A DNA stretch of 9,282 bases, from the NCBI GenBank assembly GCA_022866195.1, contig JALHUF010000255.1, positions 1 to 9,282 of the forward strand, written 5' to 3'. Shown here in pieces: positions 1 to 6,993 of the stretch; the stretch's first letter is position 1; every line of letters begins with the position of its first letter. Below the pieces are notes generated by a model. That model was given only the letters and a program-made list of their open reading frames with translations. It had not been told where the DNA came from and did no database searches. A program made the position numbers and the translations under genes. The DNA comes from Terriglobia bacterium (GTDB lineage: Bacteria > Acidobacteriota > Terriglobia > UBA7540).

Positions 1-1276
1 CCGCCGCGTCAACCAGGAAGCGATTGGCTCCCACCAATCCGCCGAGCAAGTACCAGTAAGGGCGATACAGGGTGTGGCCAAACACGCTCACAACTGCCAC
101 TCCCGCCAGGAGCGCCCCACATGCGACCGCCACCTCGTAGTTCAGTTTGCATTGACCTTTCCCTTTAAGCTGCAGGAGCGAACGGTTCGCTTTCACAATC
201 TGGAACACGAAATACCCGAAAATGACCAGGCCCACCAGACCCAATTCGCAGCCAACCTGGATTAGCAGATTGTGAGGCTGCATCCACGGCCCGTGCGCGA
301 CGCCCGAATACACTGTACCGTAGGCAGTGGAGAATTGACCCGCGCCCACGCCCAACACTGGATGATCAAGAAACATCCTCCAGCCTGCCTTCCAAATCCG
401 AATCCGCAACTCGTTGGACGCGTCCATTTCGTCCCCGCCGGCATAACGCGCCGGAGACAGGAAGCGCTGTTGATACTGCTCGGGCATTCCGACCCAAGTC
501 ACACAAGCTAGGGCTACGAAGCAAACAAAGCTGAGAGCCTTGTGCTTTGAGTGGAATACGAAGTAAATTCCCACCGCTGCCAAGGCGAGTATGCTGGCAC
601 GAGAACCCGTGACAATCAGTGTGGCGAGGGCAAGCGGGAAAACCGACAGAAGCAGCAGACGGGCCGCCATCATCCGAGTGAATCGGATGGCTGCAATGAG
701 GAACGGCAGCAAGCCTACAATCAAACCAGCCAGGGCGTTGGGATCTCCTACTATGCTGGTCACACCAGCGGCGCGTTCAAGGTCTTGCTCCGAGAAGTGG
801 ACACCTTGCAGGTAGGAGTGCATGGCGCTGCCGGCGTACCATGCCAGCAGTCCAACCAGAACCCAGACGACACTCCGCAAACGAAAGTTGGTATCAATCA
901 ACGTGGCGATGAAGAACAGAATGAAGACGAGCTTGGCGAGAAAAATCACCTGGTCTAAGGCGCCTCCCCTCCAGATGGCGAAGGGGACAGTGAGGGTGGC
1001 ATAACCCAACAAGATGAGGGAGGCCCGAAGGATAGGACTGGTCAGAGGGGGGACAGTGGGAGTGGACGTGCGATGCACAACGTAGGAAAAAAGGAGAAGC
1101 AGCGCGTATACCAGCTCCACCCGAAATGGCGCCAGGGCCGGAACCAGGCCCGCGGGCTGCACGAAACGGATCAGAATGAGCACCACCAAACCCAGGAAAG
1201 GGCGAAAAAGGCCGACGACCGCAATCGCGAAGACGACAGCCAACCCGACAATGACAACAGGATCAGACAAACTCAT
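1..1276 (-). CDS. O-antigen ligase/polymerase family protein (Wzy/WaaL-like), C terminus cut
   Basis: I translated this frame by hand from the ATG at 1276; an in-frame TGA lies 11 codons upstream, and the frame is open for 425 codons to the left window edge. The protein is a multi-spanning membrane protein with Leu/Val/Phe-rich helices throughout. Landmarks: RPFLGLVVLI near the N terminus (25-34), GDPNALA (177-183), TGSRAS (223-228), then a large periplasmic loop with R-I-R-I-W (291-295), GVGAGQF (309-315) and PHNLLIQVGCELGLVG (334-349), including His335 and Glu344. This is the standard signature of the Wzy_C/O-antigen ligase family, which joins or polymerises lipid-linked glycans in the periplasm. 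The N-terminal RPFxGL feature recalls the exosortase A-associated O-ligase group, which would fit the locus, but this is not proven. Polymerase and ligase cannot be separated by sequence. The window probably lacks only a short C-terminal end. Confidence 0.9.
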   Translation of the reverse strand, partial: MSLSDPVVIVGLAVVFAIAVVGLFRPFLGLVVLILIRFVQPAGLVPALAPFRVELVYALLLLFSYVVHRTSTPTVPPLTSPILRASLILLGYATLTVPFAIWRGGALDQVIFLAKLVFILFFIATLIDTNFRLRSVVWVLVGLLAWYAGSAMHSYLQGVHFSEQDLERAAGVTSIVGDPNALAGLIVGLLPFLIAAIRFTRMMAARLLLLSVFPLALATLIVTGSRASILALAAVGIYFVFHSKHKALSFVCFVALACVTWVGMPEQYQQRFLSPARYAGGDEMDASNELRIRIWKAGWRMFLDHPVLGVGAGQFSTAYGTVYSGVAHGPWMQPHNLLIQVGCELGLVGLVIFGYFVFQIVKANRSLLQLKGKGQCKLNYEVAVACGALLAGVAVVSVFGHTLYRPYWYLLGGLVGANRFLVDAA

Positions 1277-1393
1277 AGCACTAGATATCTTCTTCCCGGA
1301 TGCACCTCATGTCTTGAGTTACCACCTGAGCGTGCAACCGCCTAAACAACCTTGTAGTGTCCCTCACCGGAATGGTCGCCAGCCAGGCCGAGT
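1277..1393. other. Intergenic gap, no clear signal
   Basis: This 117-bp gap is the longest non-coding stretch in the window. It holds only a 4-bp inverted repeat (CTCA/TGAG with a 5-base loop near 1307-1319) and no T-run, so no rho-independent terminator is supported. The purine-rich GGGAAGAAG about 10 bases before the ATG at 1276 may serve as a weak ribosome-binding site. Confidence 0.4.
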
Positions 1394-2788
1394 TCAGCAC
1401 ACCAGGGGATTCGTCACGCGGGAAATGCACAGGCGCGTTTTCCCTGAGCGCTCTCGCTCTATGTCCTCGACTTTCTCGAACTTCCATTGAAGCTGCACGC
1501 CAAAGTACTCGTCGAGCCTCTTCTGGAGCAGCTTTAAGTCCTCCTCCGCAAAACCTTCCCCCGGAACAAAGCGAAACCTGAACTCCGTGAAGGTCTCTTG
1601 AATGATCTGTATCTTCTTGAGAGTACGACAAGCCTGCCCGATGGCCCGGCTTAGCAGGGACCCGCCCATGACAACGGTGCCATCCGCCAGCCGGAACAGG
1701 TCGCTCGTCCTGCCCACCAGTCCCTTGATGAGGGGAAAGCCCCGTCCACACGGGCAAGTCTCGGAGTCCACCACTGCGCAATCGTTGACCTGGTAGCGGA
1801 TCATCGGCATCCCGTAGTTCAGGAGATCCGTCACCACAATCTCGTGCAAGCCCTCGACTTCGGCATCCGGGATCGGCAGGTACTCGAAGTAGGCTACAGA
1901 CGGATTCAGGTGCAGACCCCGATGCTCCTCGCACTCGGCTGCGGGCATCCCGAAGTCCCGGGTCCCGTAATGATCGAAAACCGGGCAGCCGAGGATCGCC
2001 TCGATCACCTGCCGCTGCTCCGGGAAGAGCAATTCTGCCGTGCAGATCGCCGCCTTGGGCCGGACGTAAGGGCATCCGCAGGCACGCAGGAATTCGCAGA
2101 AGAGCGCCAGGGCTCGCGGATAGGCGTAAATAATCCGGGGACGTAACTGGTTAAGGGCCTGCCGGTACGACTCCAACACTTCCTCACTGAGGTCGGACGT
2201 GGGGGCCCAAACCCTCCGCATCAGATGGCGGTCGTAAAGGCGATAACGCCAGCTTGGATTCTGGGGTAGATCAAACCTCGCACCCCACAAGTAGAAGACT
2301 TTGTCCCCGGGAAAGAGCCCAGCCCAGCTATTGAACTGCCATTGGACGGCCACCTTCTCCCGCACGCATTCGGGATCGCGCAGGAGCGGCACCGGAGTGT
2401 CTGTAGTCCCTCCCGTCGCCGAACGTACGAGTTCCTCGGGCCGGTAGCGCCGAGACTGAATTTCGGCAAGGTGATTGCGAAGGTCGTCGCGCGTCAAAGG
2501 TGGAATCTTCGTCAGATCAGCGGAAGATGCAATAGCTGAGGGCCGCACACCTGCTTGGTCAAACCGTTGGCGGTAGAAAGGGCTGGAGTCGTAGGCATGA
2601 GCCAAGAGCCTCGTCAGCGCCTGCCATTGCAGCTCGCGGTTGGCTTCCAATGACAAGCCTTCTACCCTTTGGTAACGATGCAGGCGGTCACTGAACTGCC
2701 CATAGGACCGGGGGTCGAATATGGGATAGATGACACGCGCGTAGACCCGGTTCAGCCACCGCGGCTGCTCACGCTGCCCACTTGTCAT
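1394..2788 (-). CDS. CapK/PaaK-like adenylate-forming enzyme, copy B
   Basis: 464 residues, a divergent paralogue of copy A lying 70 bp downstream of it. Shared landmarks: SSPFYRQRF (68-76), PPLTRDDLR (96-104), P-loop ATGGTTDTP (124-132), YGTRDFG (274-280), ECEEHRGLH (285-293), IRYQVND (330-336), CPCGRG (345-350), GRTSDLF (359-365) and SGKTRLCISR with Lys450. Core ATP-site residues therefore look intact, so it is probably active. It differs from copy A in the segment after the P-loop (about 132-220), where substrate contacts are expected, and in a longer N-terminal extension (about 1-45) containing aromatic and basic residues. By family it should form an acyl-adenylate; the acid and acceptor are unknown. 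The protein ends six residues after the conserved I-S-R. The O-antigen ligase-like gene starts 117 bp downstream. Confidence 0.88.
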   Translation of the reverse strand: MTSGQREQPRWLNRVYARVIYPIFDPRSYGQFSDRLHRYQRVEGLSLEANRELQWQALTRLLAHAYDSSPFYRQRFDQAGVRPSAIASSADLTKIPPLTRDDLRNHLAEIQSRRYRPEELVRSATGGTTDTPVPLLRDPECVREKVAVQWQFNSWAGLFPGDKVFYLWGARFDLPQNPSWRYRLYDRHLMRRVWAPTSDLSEEVLESYRQALNQLRPRIIYAYPRALALFCEFLRACGCPYVRPKAAICTAELLFPEQRQVIEAILGCPVFDHYGTRDFGMPAAECEEHRGLHLNPSVAYFEYLPIPDAEVEGLHEIVVTDLLNYGMPMIRYQVNDCAVVDSETCPCGRGFPLIKGLVGRTSDLFRLADGTVVMGGSLLSRAIGQACRTLKKIQIIQETFTEFRFRFVPGEGFAEEDLKLLQKRLDEYFGVQLQWKFEKVEDIERERSGKTRLCISRVTNPLVC

Positions 2789-2796
2789 TCCGCTCG

Positions 2797-2802
2797 TCCT
2801 CT
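2797..2802 (-). promoter_or_regulatory. Ribosome-binding site fixing the start of CapK-like copy B
   Basis: The minus strand reads AGAGGA 8 bases before the ATG at 2788, the best Shine-Dalgarno-like match in the left half of the window. It decides for 2788 over the longer in-frame ATG at 2902, which would overlap the end of copy A and add 38 residues without family similarity. Confidence 0.65.
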
Positions 2803-2858
2803 CTCTCACCGCAAGACTTGATTTCGCCCCTGAGAACCGACCGCCCGGACATGCGGTT

Positions 2859-4280
2859 TCAACCGAGCGGGTCCACGCCGGCCCGCGCCGGTGCCGCGGC
2901 AACCGCCCCCGAGAAGCCGTGGGTCACGCCGCAGCGGGAGATGGTAACGCGTATCTTGCCAGAAGCTTCGGGCGGGATCTGAGCCACCCATTCCGTGGAG
3001 TAACTCATGTCCCGGCCGAACATTCTGGGAACCTGCTCTCGCAAAAAATCCTCAGCGGCTTGGTTCCCCTGCCCTGATTCCACCAGCCGAAAACGCAGGC
3101 GGTTGCATTGGTCCTGGACAATCTGCGCCTGCCGGATACCCGGCACCTGGGAAATCAGATACGTGTTGATCGCCACACCTGAGAGCCAACGCCCGTCCGG
3201 AGTGTGAATGAAATCGGTCACCCGGCCGGCCACCATCTGCATTCGTGGCAGACCTCGCCCGCAGGGACACAGACCGTCGAGAGGGGTGCCCATGTCACCA
3301 ATCTTGTAGCGGATAAAAGGCATGGCTTCGTTCAACGAGTCTGTCACCAGGATCTCACCCACCTCACCCGGCCGGGCCGGGCGGTCGCCCACGACGAACT
3401 CCACTAGCATAGTCTCCGCAGCCAGATGCAATCCCTGGTGCGCTTCGCACTCGGAGGCAATGACACTGAACTCGCGACAACCGTAACGGTCAAACGTGCG
3501 GCATTGCAGCGTCTGTTCAATGAGCTGGCGCTCCTCCGGAGTCAGGCACTCGGCGCTAGTGATGGCGGATTCCAGCGGCGGGGGCTCGATATTCTGCTTG
3601 GATAGATAGTCGGCGAACATGAGAAGCGAGCGAGAATAAGCCTGCAAATATCTGACCTTCCGCCGGCGTAGTTCCGCCAGGAACCGTACGAAGTTTATTT
3701 CCCTCACATCGAAGGTGTTAAGGACAACTTCACGGTAGAGCAGGGCATTGCGCACGCGCCCCCAGGCTGATGCGTAAGGTTGAGCCTCCGGGTGCCCCCA
3801 AAGCAGTCCGGCCCACTTGCCTACTCGCCAGCCGGACCAGTAGTCGTGCCGCTGGGTCATGGCTTTGCGTGACGCCATTCGAAGCTTGGAAACCTTGAAG
3901 GCAATGGGGCTGCCTGTAGAGCCACCCGTGAAATTATCCTCATAGCTGCTGGGAGGAACACCACGCGCCGTCAATTGGTTCTGGTTCTGCCGAATGTCGT
4001 CCTTGGTGAGGACCGGGAGGCGAAGGAAATCGGCCGGTTCACGCAGGTCGTCAGGGCAGAAGCCCACCTGGCGGAATCGGTCGGCGTAGTAGGGGCAACG
4101 CTCGAACGCGAAGCGGACGATCCTCCGCAGCCTCTGCCACTGCAAGTCCCGAATGCGGTCGGCGGACCAGAACTGGGTCTGCTGATATTCGTGGAAGAAA
4201 GTGTTGAGCCCCGGGTGATCGCGCCTGGCCCACAACAAGTAAATGATATGCTGAATTGTCGCTTCTGCAAGAGCGCTCAT
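2859..4280 (-). CDS. CapK/PaaK-like adenylate-forming enzyme, copy A
   Basis: 473 residues resembling phenylacetate-CoA ligase and the CapK proteins of capsule loci (ANL superfamily). Visible motifs: CPYYADRF (62-69), LPVLTKDDIR (88-97), P-loop TGGSTGSP (118-125), YGCREF (266-271) at the A5 site, ECEAHQGLH (277-285), IRYKIGD (323-329), CPCGRG (338-343), GRVTDF (352-357) and the C-terminal GKIRVTISR with Lys442 as probable catalytic lysine. The family activates a carboxylic acid as an acyl-adenylate and passes it to CoA or another acceptor; substrate and acceptor are unknown here. No phenylacetate catabolic genes are present, so a polymer-decorating role is more likely than catabolism (inference). 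After the conserved end the protein carries a 24-residue Ala/Gly-rich tail absent from copy B. The ATG at 4280 follows GGGA by 5 bases. It lies 114 bp after capA-like and 70 bp before copy B. Confidence 0.88.
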   Translation of the reverse strand: MSALAEATIQHIIYLLWARRDHPGLNTFFHEYQQTQFWSADRIRDLQWQRLRRIVRFAFERCPYYADRFRQVGFCPDDLREPADFLRLPVLTKDDIRQNQNQLTARGVPPSSYEDNFTGGSTGSPIAFKVSKLRMASRKAMTQRHDYWSGWRVGKWAGLLWGHPEAQPYASAWGRVRNALLYREVVLNTFDVREINFVRFLAELRRRKVRYLQAYSRSLLMFADYLSKQNIEPPPLESAITSAECLTPEERQLIEQTLQCRTFDRYGCREFSVIASECEAHQGLHLAAETMLVEFVVGDRPARPGEVGEILVTDSLNEAMPFIRYKIGDMGTPLDGLCPCGRGLPRMQMVAGRVTDFIHTPDGRWLSGVAINTYLISQVPGIRQAQIVQDQCNRLRFRLVESGQGNQAAEDFLREQVPRMFGRDMSYSTEWVAQIPPEASGKIRVTISRCGVTHGFSGAVAAAPARAGVDPLG

Positions 4281-4394
4281 GTTGTTCCCAAGTCAGCCTG
4301 CGGTCGCTCACCAGGACACTGGATATCGGTGCCCCGAAGTATGGCCGGCCCCGAGGCAACGCAATGCCCTGACGGCAGACCAAACGTCAAAACA
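4281..4394. other. Intergenic gap, possible weak promoter only
   Basis: This 114-bp gap between the CapA-like and first CapK-like genes has a TTGACG hexamer on the minus strand (4385-4390) just after the CapA-like stop, but no acceptable -10 box at 16-18 bp. GC-rich repeats of CGGGGC are present without a clean hairpin. An internal promoter is possible but not supported. Confidence 0.3.
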
Positions 4395-5543
4395 TTATTT
4401 CACGCCCCGGAGCTGTTCCCATTCTCGTCCCAGAATCTGGAGGACCCCGCGCAGATGACGGGGACGCAGGCGATGCAAGCGTCTCCAGACCGCGGTCGCC
4501 GCCGATTGCTGTCTCGCCACCGCGCGCGCCCGCGACTTCAACATGGTCGCCCACCAGAAGAAGGTGTAACCACGTCGAGACAAGTCCGCGCTGCTCTCTC
4601 TCAATTCCCTGGCCCTTTCGGGCCGCAGGTCCGGCGTCACGCGCAAGTCCGCCCCGAGGTAGGCAGGAATCAGTTCGTGCGTCAAGATGCGGGCGTCATC
4701 AGCCACATCCACCTTCAATACCGCCGTGCGGCGCGCCGCCTCGCTCAAGCGCATCGGCATAACGAAGGAACGGCCATCCCGGTTTGCCCCGACCCAGTCT
4801 TCGTCCGAGAAGGTGAAGTTGCCCAGGCTGTACGCCACCAACCCACCGGGCAGAAGTTCTGCCCCCTGCAAAACGTGGGGATGATGACCAATAATCAAGC
4901 TGGCGCCGGCAGCGATCATGTCCCGCGCCAGGCGCCGGTTAGCAGGAGATGGATAGCCTACATGTTCTTGGCCCCAGTGCATACAAACCACCAGCAAGTC
5001 ACTCTCTCCCCTGGCGGCGGCAATGTCTTCCATAATCTGAGTGGGGCTGGCTGGCGCCACGCCGGGCTGGTTCGCGGCGGCATACAGAGGGTTGCGCACC
5101 GCCACACCGCAGTATCCGAGAAAAGAGACCTTCAGACCGTTTACGGTGACCTGGAGAGCCTGGCGCGCCGTCGCCAAGTCCCTTCCAGCGCCAAACACAC
5201 GGATTCCGGCAGCCGTGGCCCGCTCGATGGTCTCCGCCACCGCATCCCAGCCATAATCCATGATGTGGTTGTTGGCCAAGTTAAGTAAGTTGAAACCTGC
5301 CGCACGCAGGACCGACGCGTAAGACGGGTGCCCCCGCATGCAGTGTCGCCACGGCGGAGAAACAGGGGGCCGCTCAGTGAGCGGCCCTTCGAGATTACCA
5401 AGGGTGAGATCAGCCTCCTGGAGCAGAGGAGTAACGGCACTCAGTACCTCCTGTGCCCTTCCTTTCCGAGCCAACTCTTCATAGCCGCCGTTAAGCGCTA
5501 TGTCGCCGACCGCGACCAGCCGTACTTTCGCCAACGATTCCAT
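4395..5543 (-). CDS. CapA-family protein (metallophosphatase fold)
   Basis: 382 residues from the chosen ATG (MESLAKVRLVAVGDIAL). Motifs of the CapA/PgsA metallophosphatase superfamily appear in order: GD (13-14), GNLEGPL (49-55), NLANNHIMDYG (88-98), CMHWGQE (187-193), GHHPHVLQG (219-227) and SLGNF (239-243). The Asp, Asn and His residues are the usual metal and phosphate ligands. No signal peptide or clear anchor is visible, so it looks cytoplasmic or peripheral. CapA is best known from poly-gamma-glutamate capsules, but no PgsB or PgsC partner is here; in EPS loci its role is unknown. The C-terminal 60 residues are basic (many Arg). The frame is open to 5663 with other ATGs at 5603 and 5663 and a GTG at 5561, none with a strong ribosome-binding site; 5543 is chosen because it starts next to the conserved VAVGD strand and clears the upstream gene. 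The start is uncertain by up to 20 codons. Confidence 0.88.
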   Translation of the reverse strand: MESLAKVRLVAVGDIALNGGYEELARKGRAQEVLSAVTPLLQEADLTLGNLEGPLTERPPVSPPWRHCMRGHPSYASVLRAAGFNLLNLANNHIMDYGWDAVAETIERATAAGIRVFGAGRDLATARQALQVTVNGLKVSFLGYCGVAVRNPLYAAANQPGVAPASPTQIMEDIAAARGESDLLVVCMHWGQEHVGYPSPANRRLARDMIAAGASLIIGHHPHVLQGAELLPGGLVAYSLGNFTFSDEDWVGANRDGRSFVMPMRLSEAARRTAVLKVDVADDARILTHELIPAYLGADLRVTPDLRPERARELRESSADLSRRGYTFFWWATMLKSRARAVARQQSAATAVWRRLHRLRPRHLRGVLQILGREWEQLRGVK

Positions 5544-5610
5544 GACCGTCTGCCCGCTCACCGCGGCAGGCCCCGTCCTGTCCCCTCCGGCCACGCACCG
5601 CATCGCGCCG

Positions 5611-6987
5611 TCATCGCGCGCCTCGCGCCAGCAAGACGATCTTTGCGGACCGCAGAATGACAAGTAAGTCCAAGCTCAGGGATATGTTCTTGATGTAGTA
5701 GAGGTCGTAGCGGAGTTTCTCCTTCGACTCTTCCAGCGAGGCGCCATACTGATATCGAACCTGGGCCCACCCTGTGATGCCGGGGCGGATGATATGGCGC
5801 AGGTGGTAGTAAGGGATCTCACGGCTGAGCCACTCGACGAATTCCGGCCGTTCGGGCCGCGGGCCCACAAAGCCCATGTCTCCCCGCAACACATTCCATA
5901 ACTGGGGGATCTCATCCAGCCTAGTTCGACGCAGGAAGCGCCCGACCGGTGTAATACGAGGATCGTCGTCGGCCGCCCAGGTCGGCCCGGCGTCCGCCTC
6001 GGCATCAGCTCGCATTGTGCGGAACTTGTAGCAGTCGAAAAGGACGCCATAGCGCCCGACACGTTTCTGCCGGTAAAGGACCGGGCCGGGAGACGTCAGC
6101 TTGACCGCCAAGGCCATTAACGGGAGCAAGGGCAGGACAAGAAGCAGACCCGCCAGCGAAACCACGGTGGAGATGAACCGTCGTGCCATGAGGAAAGACG
6201 GGTTCAGGCGGAATCCTTCGGAAAAAATCAGCCAACTCGGACTCAGTTCATCCACCTCGATCTTGCCGGATACCTTTTCGAGGAGCGCCGTGGCCTCTTC
6301 TACCTTGATGCCACTCAAGCGAAGGTCCAGCAGTTCGCGGACCGGCATGGTGCCACGGCGGTCAGCCATAGCCACAATCACACGATCCACCCCGCGATTC
6401 TTTTGAAGAGCTGTCAGGGTGCTGGCGAGGGTCTCGCGGCTCAAGGAGCCATTGCCGACAGCACCCGGCCCACCTACGACATCCATTCCCAGCTCCTTGC
6501 GGGCGCGCAGAGTCTCCACCAATCGCGTGGCTCGCTCTCCCGCCCCGAGCACGTACACGCGCTCGCGCAAATAGGGCTGGCGGATGACCCAAGTGTACGC
6601 TGAGCGCCAGCCGAGCAAGGCTAAGGTCAGGATCGTGAGCCCGGTCACGAAGACCCCTTGACCAATCAAGAAACTCGGCAAAAAGTACCCTGTGGCAGCC
6701 AGCACAAACGACAGCGCCCCCAGGACAACGAGCAGGCGGAAATACGTTTCGCTGCTGGAAGGCAGCCTCTGGGGGTCGTACAAGTCGAAGTAGTGCAAAC
6801 ACACCATGGCGAGTGCAGCGATAGCCAGTATCTTGTAAACCCCGTTCTCGTATTGCAGGACCAGGAGCGTGTCTTCCCCCAGCCGGATTAGAACCGCCAG
6901 CAGGAAGGAACAGCAGATGATCAGGGCCTCTCCGCCCTGGAGCACGAGCATGCGAACCGGGTAGTAGACATTGAATAGCCGAAGCAC
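5611..6987 (-). CDS. Polyprenyl-phosphate sugar-1-phosphate transferase, exosortase-locus type
   Basis: A 458-residue inner-membrane protein starting at GTG (M-L-R-L-F-N-V-Y-Y-P). Four hydrophobic N-terminal segments (about 11-32, 51-70, 84-104, 106-125) precede a Rossmann-like domain opening with VYVLGAGERA (144-153). A membrane segment at about 272-296 leads into the catalytic bacterial sugar transferase domain: KFRTMRADAE (321-330), RITPVGRFLRRTRLDEIPQL (344-363, catalytic Asp358-Glu359), GDMGFVGPRP (369-378), RPGITGWAQV (401-410) and DLYYIKN (428-434). The enzyme moves a sugar-phosphate from a nucleotide sugar to undecaprenyl phosphate and so starts the repeat unit; the sugar cannot be read from sequence. 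The whole length and architecture match the WcaJ-like group tied to PEP-CTERM loci. It starts 6 bp after the kinase stop; the next start lies about 67 bp downstream. Confidence 0.94.
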   Translation of the reverse strand: MLRLFNVYYPVRMLVLQGGEALIICCSFLLAVLIRLGEDTLLVLQYENGVYKILAIAALAMVCLHYFDLYDPQRLPSSSETYFRLLVVLGALSFVLAATGYFLPSFLIGQGVFVTGLTILTLALLGWRSAYTWVIRQPYLRERVYVLGAGERATRLVETLRARKELGMDVVGGPGAVGNGSLSRETLASTLTALQKNRGVDRVIVAMADRRGTMPVRELLDLRLSGIKVEEATALLEKVSGKIEVDELSPSWLIFSEGFRLNPSFLMARRFISTVVSLAGLLLVLPLLPLMALAVKLTSPGPVLYRQKRVGRYGVLFDCYKFRTMRADAEADAGPTWAADDDPRITPVGRFLRRTRLDEIPQLWNVLRGDMGFVGPRPERPEFVEWLSREIPYYHLRHIIRPGITGWAQVRYQYGASLEESKEKLRYDLYYIKNISLSLDLLVILRSAKIVLLARGAR

Positions 6988-6993
6988 AGTTTG

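Noticed and set aside
551..958. 135-codon plus-strand frame within the O-antigen ligase region
   Set aside because: Its translation is hydrophilic with no motif, while the opposite strand gives a continuous membrane protein with ligase signatures.
1281..2075. 264-codon minus-strand frame overlapping the second CapK-like gene
   Set aside because: It runs in another frame of a gene with clear motifs and its translation is Arg/Gly/Pro-rich without recognisable domains.
2834..2859. Inverted repeat GAACCG/CGGTTT at the end of CapK-like copy A
   Set aside because: Six pairs including a wobble, a 14-base loop and no following T-run; too weak for a terminator, and the operon continues.
1394..4280. 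Phenylacetate catabolism genes
   Set aside because: No other paa genes are nearby, and the context is polysaccharide assembly; the similarity is to the family fold, not evidence of that pathway.
4385..4390. TTGACG as a -35 box after the CapA-like gene
   Set aside because: No acceptable -10 element follows at normal spacing.
3975..5288. 437-codon open frame on the plus strand opposite the CapA-like and first CapK-like genes
   Set aside because: It is antisense to two well-supported genes, crosses their intergenic gap, and its translation shows no family motif; GC-rich codon bias on the minus strand readily leaves such frames open.
4395..5543. Poly-gamma-glutamate capsule synthesis
   Set aside because: Only a CapA-like protein is present; the PgsB ligase and PgsC membrane partner needed for this polymer are not seen.
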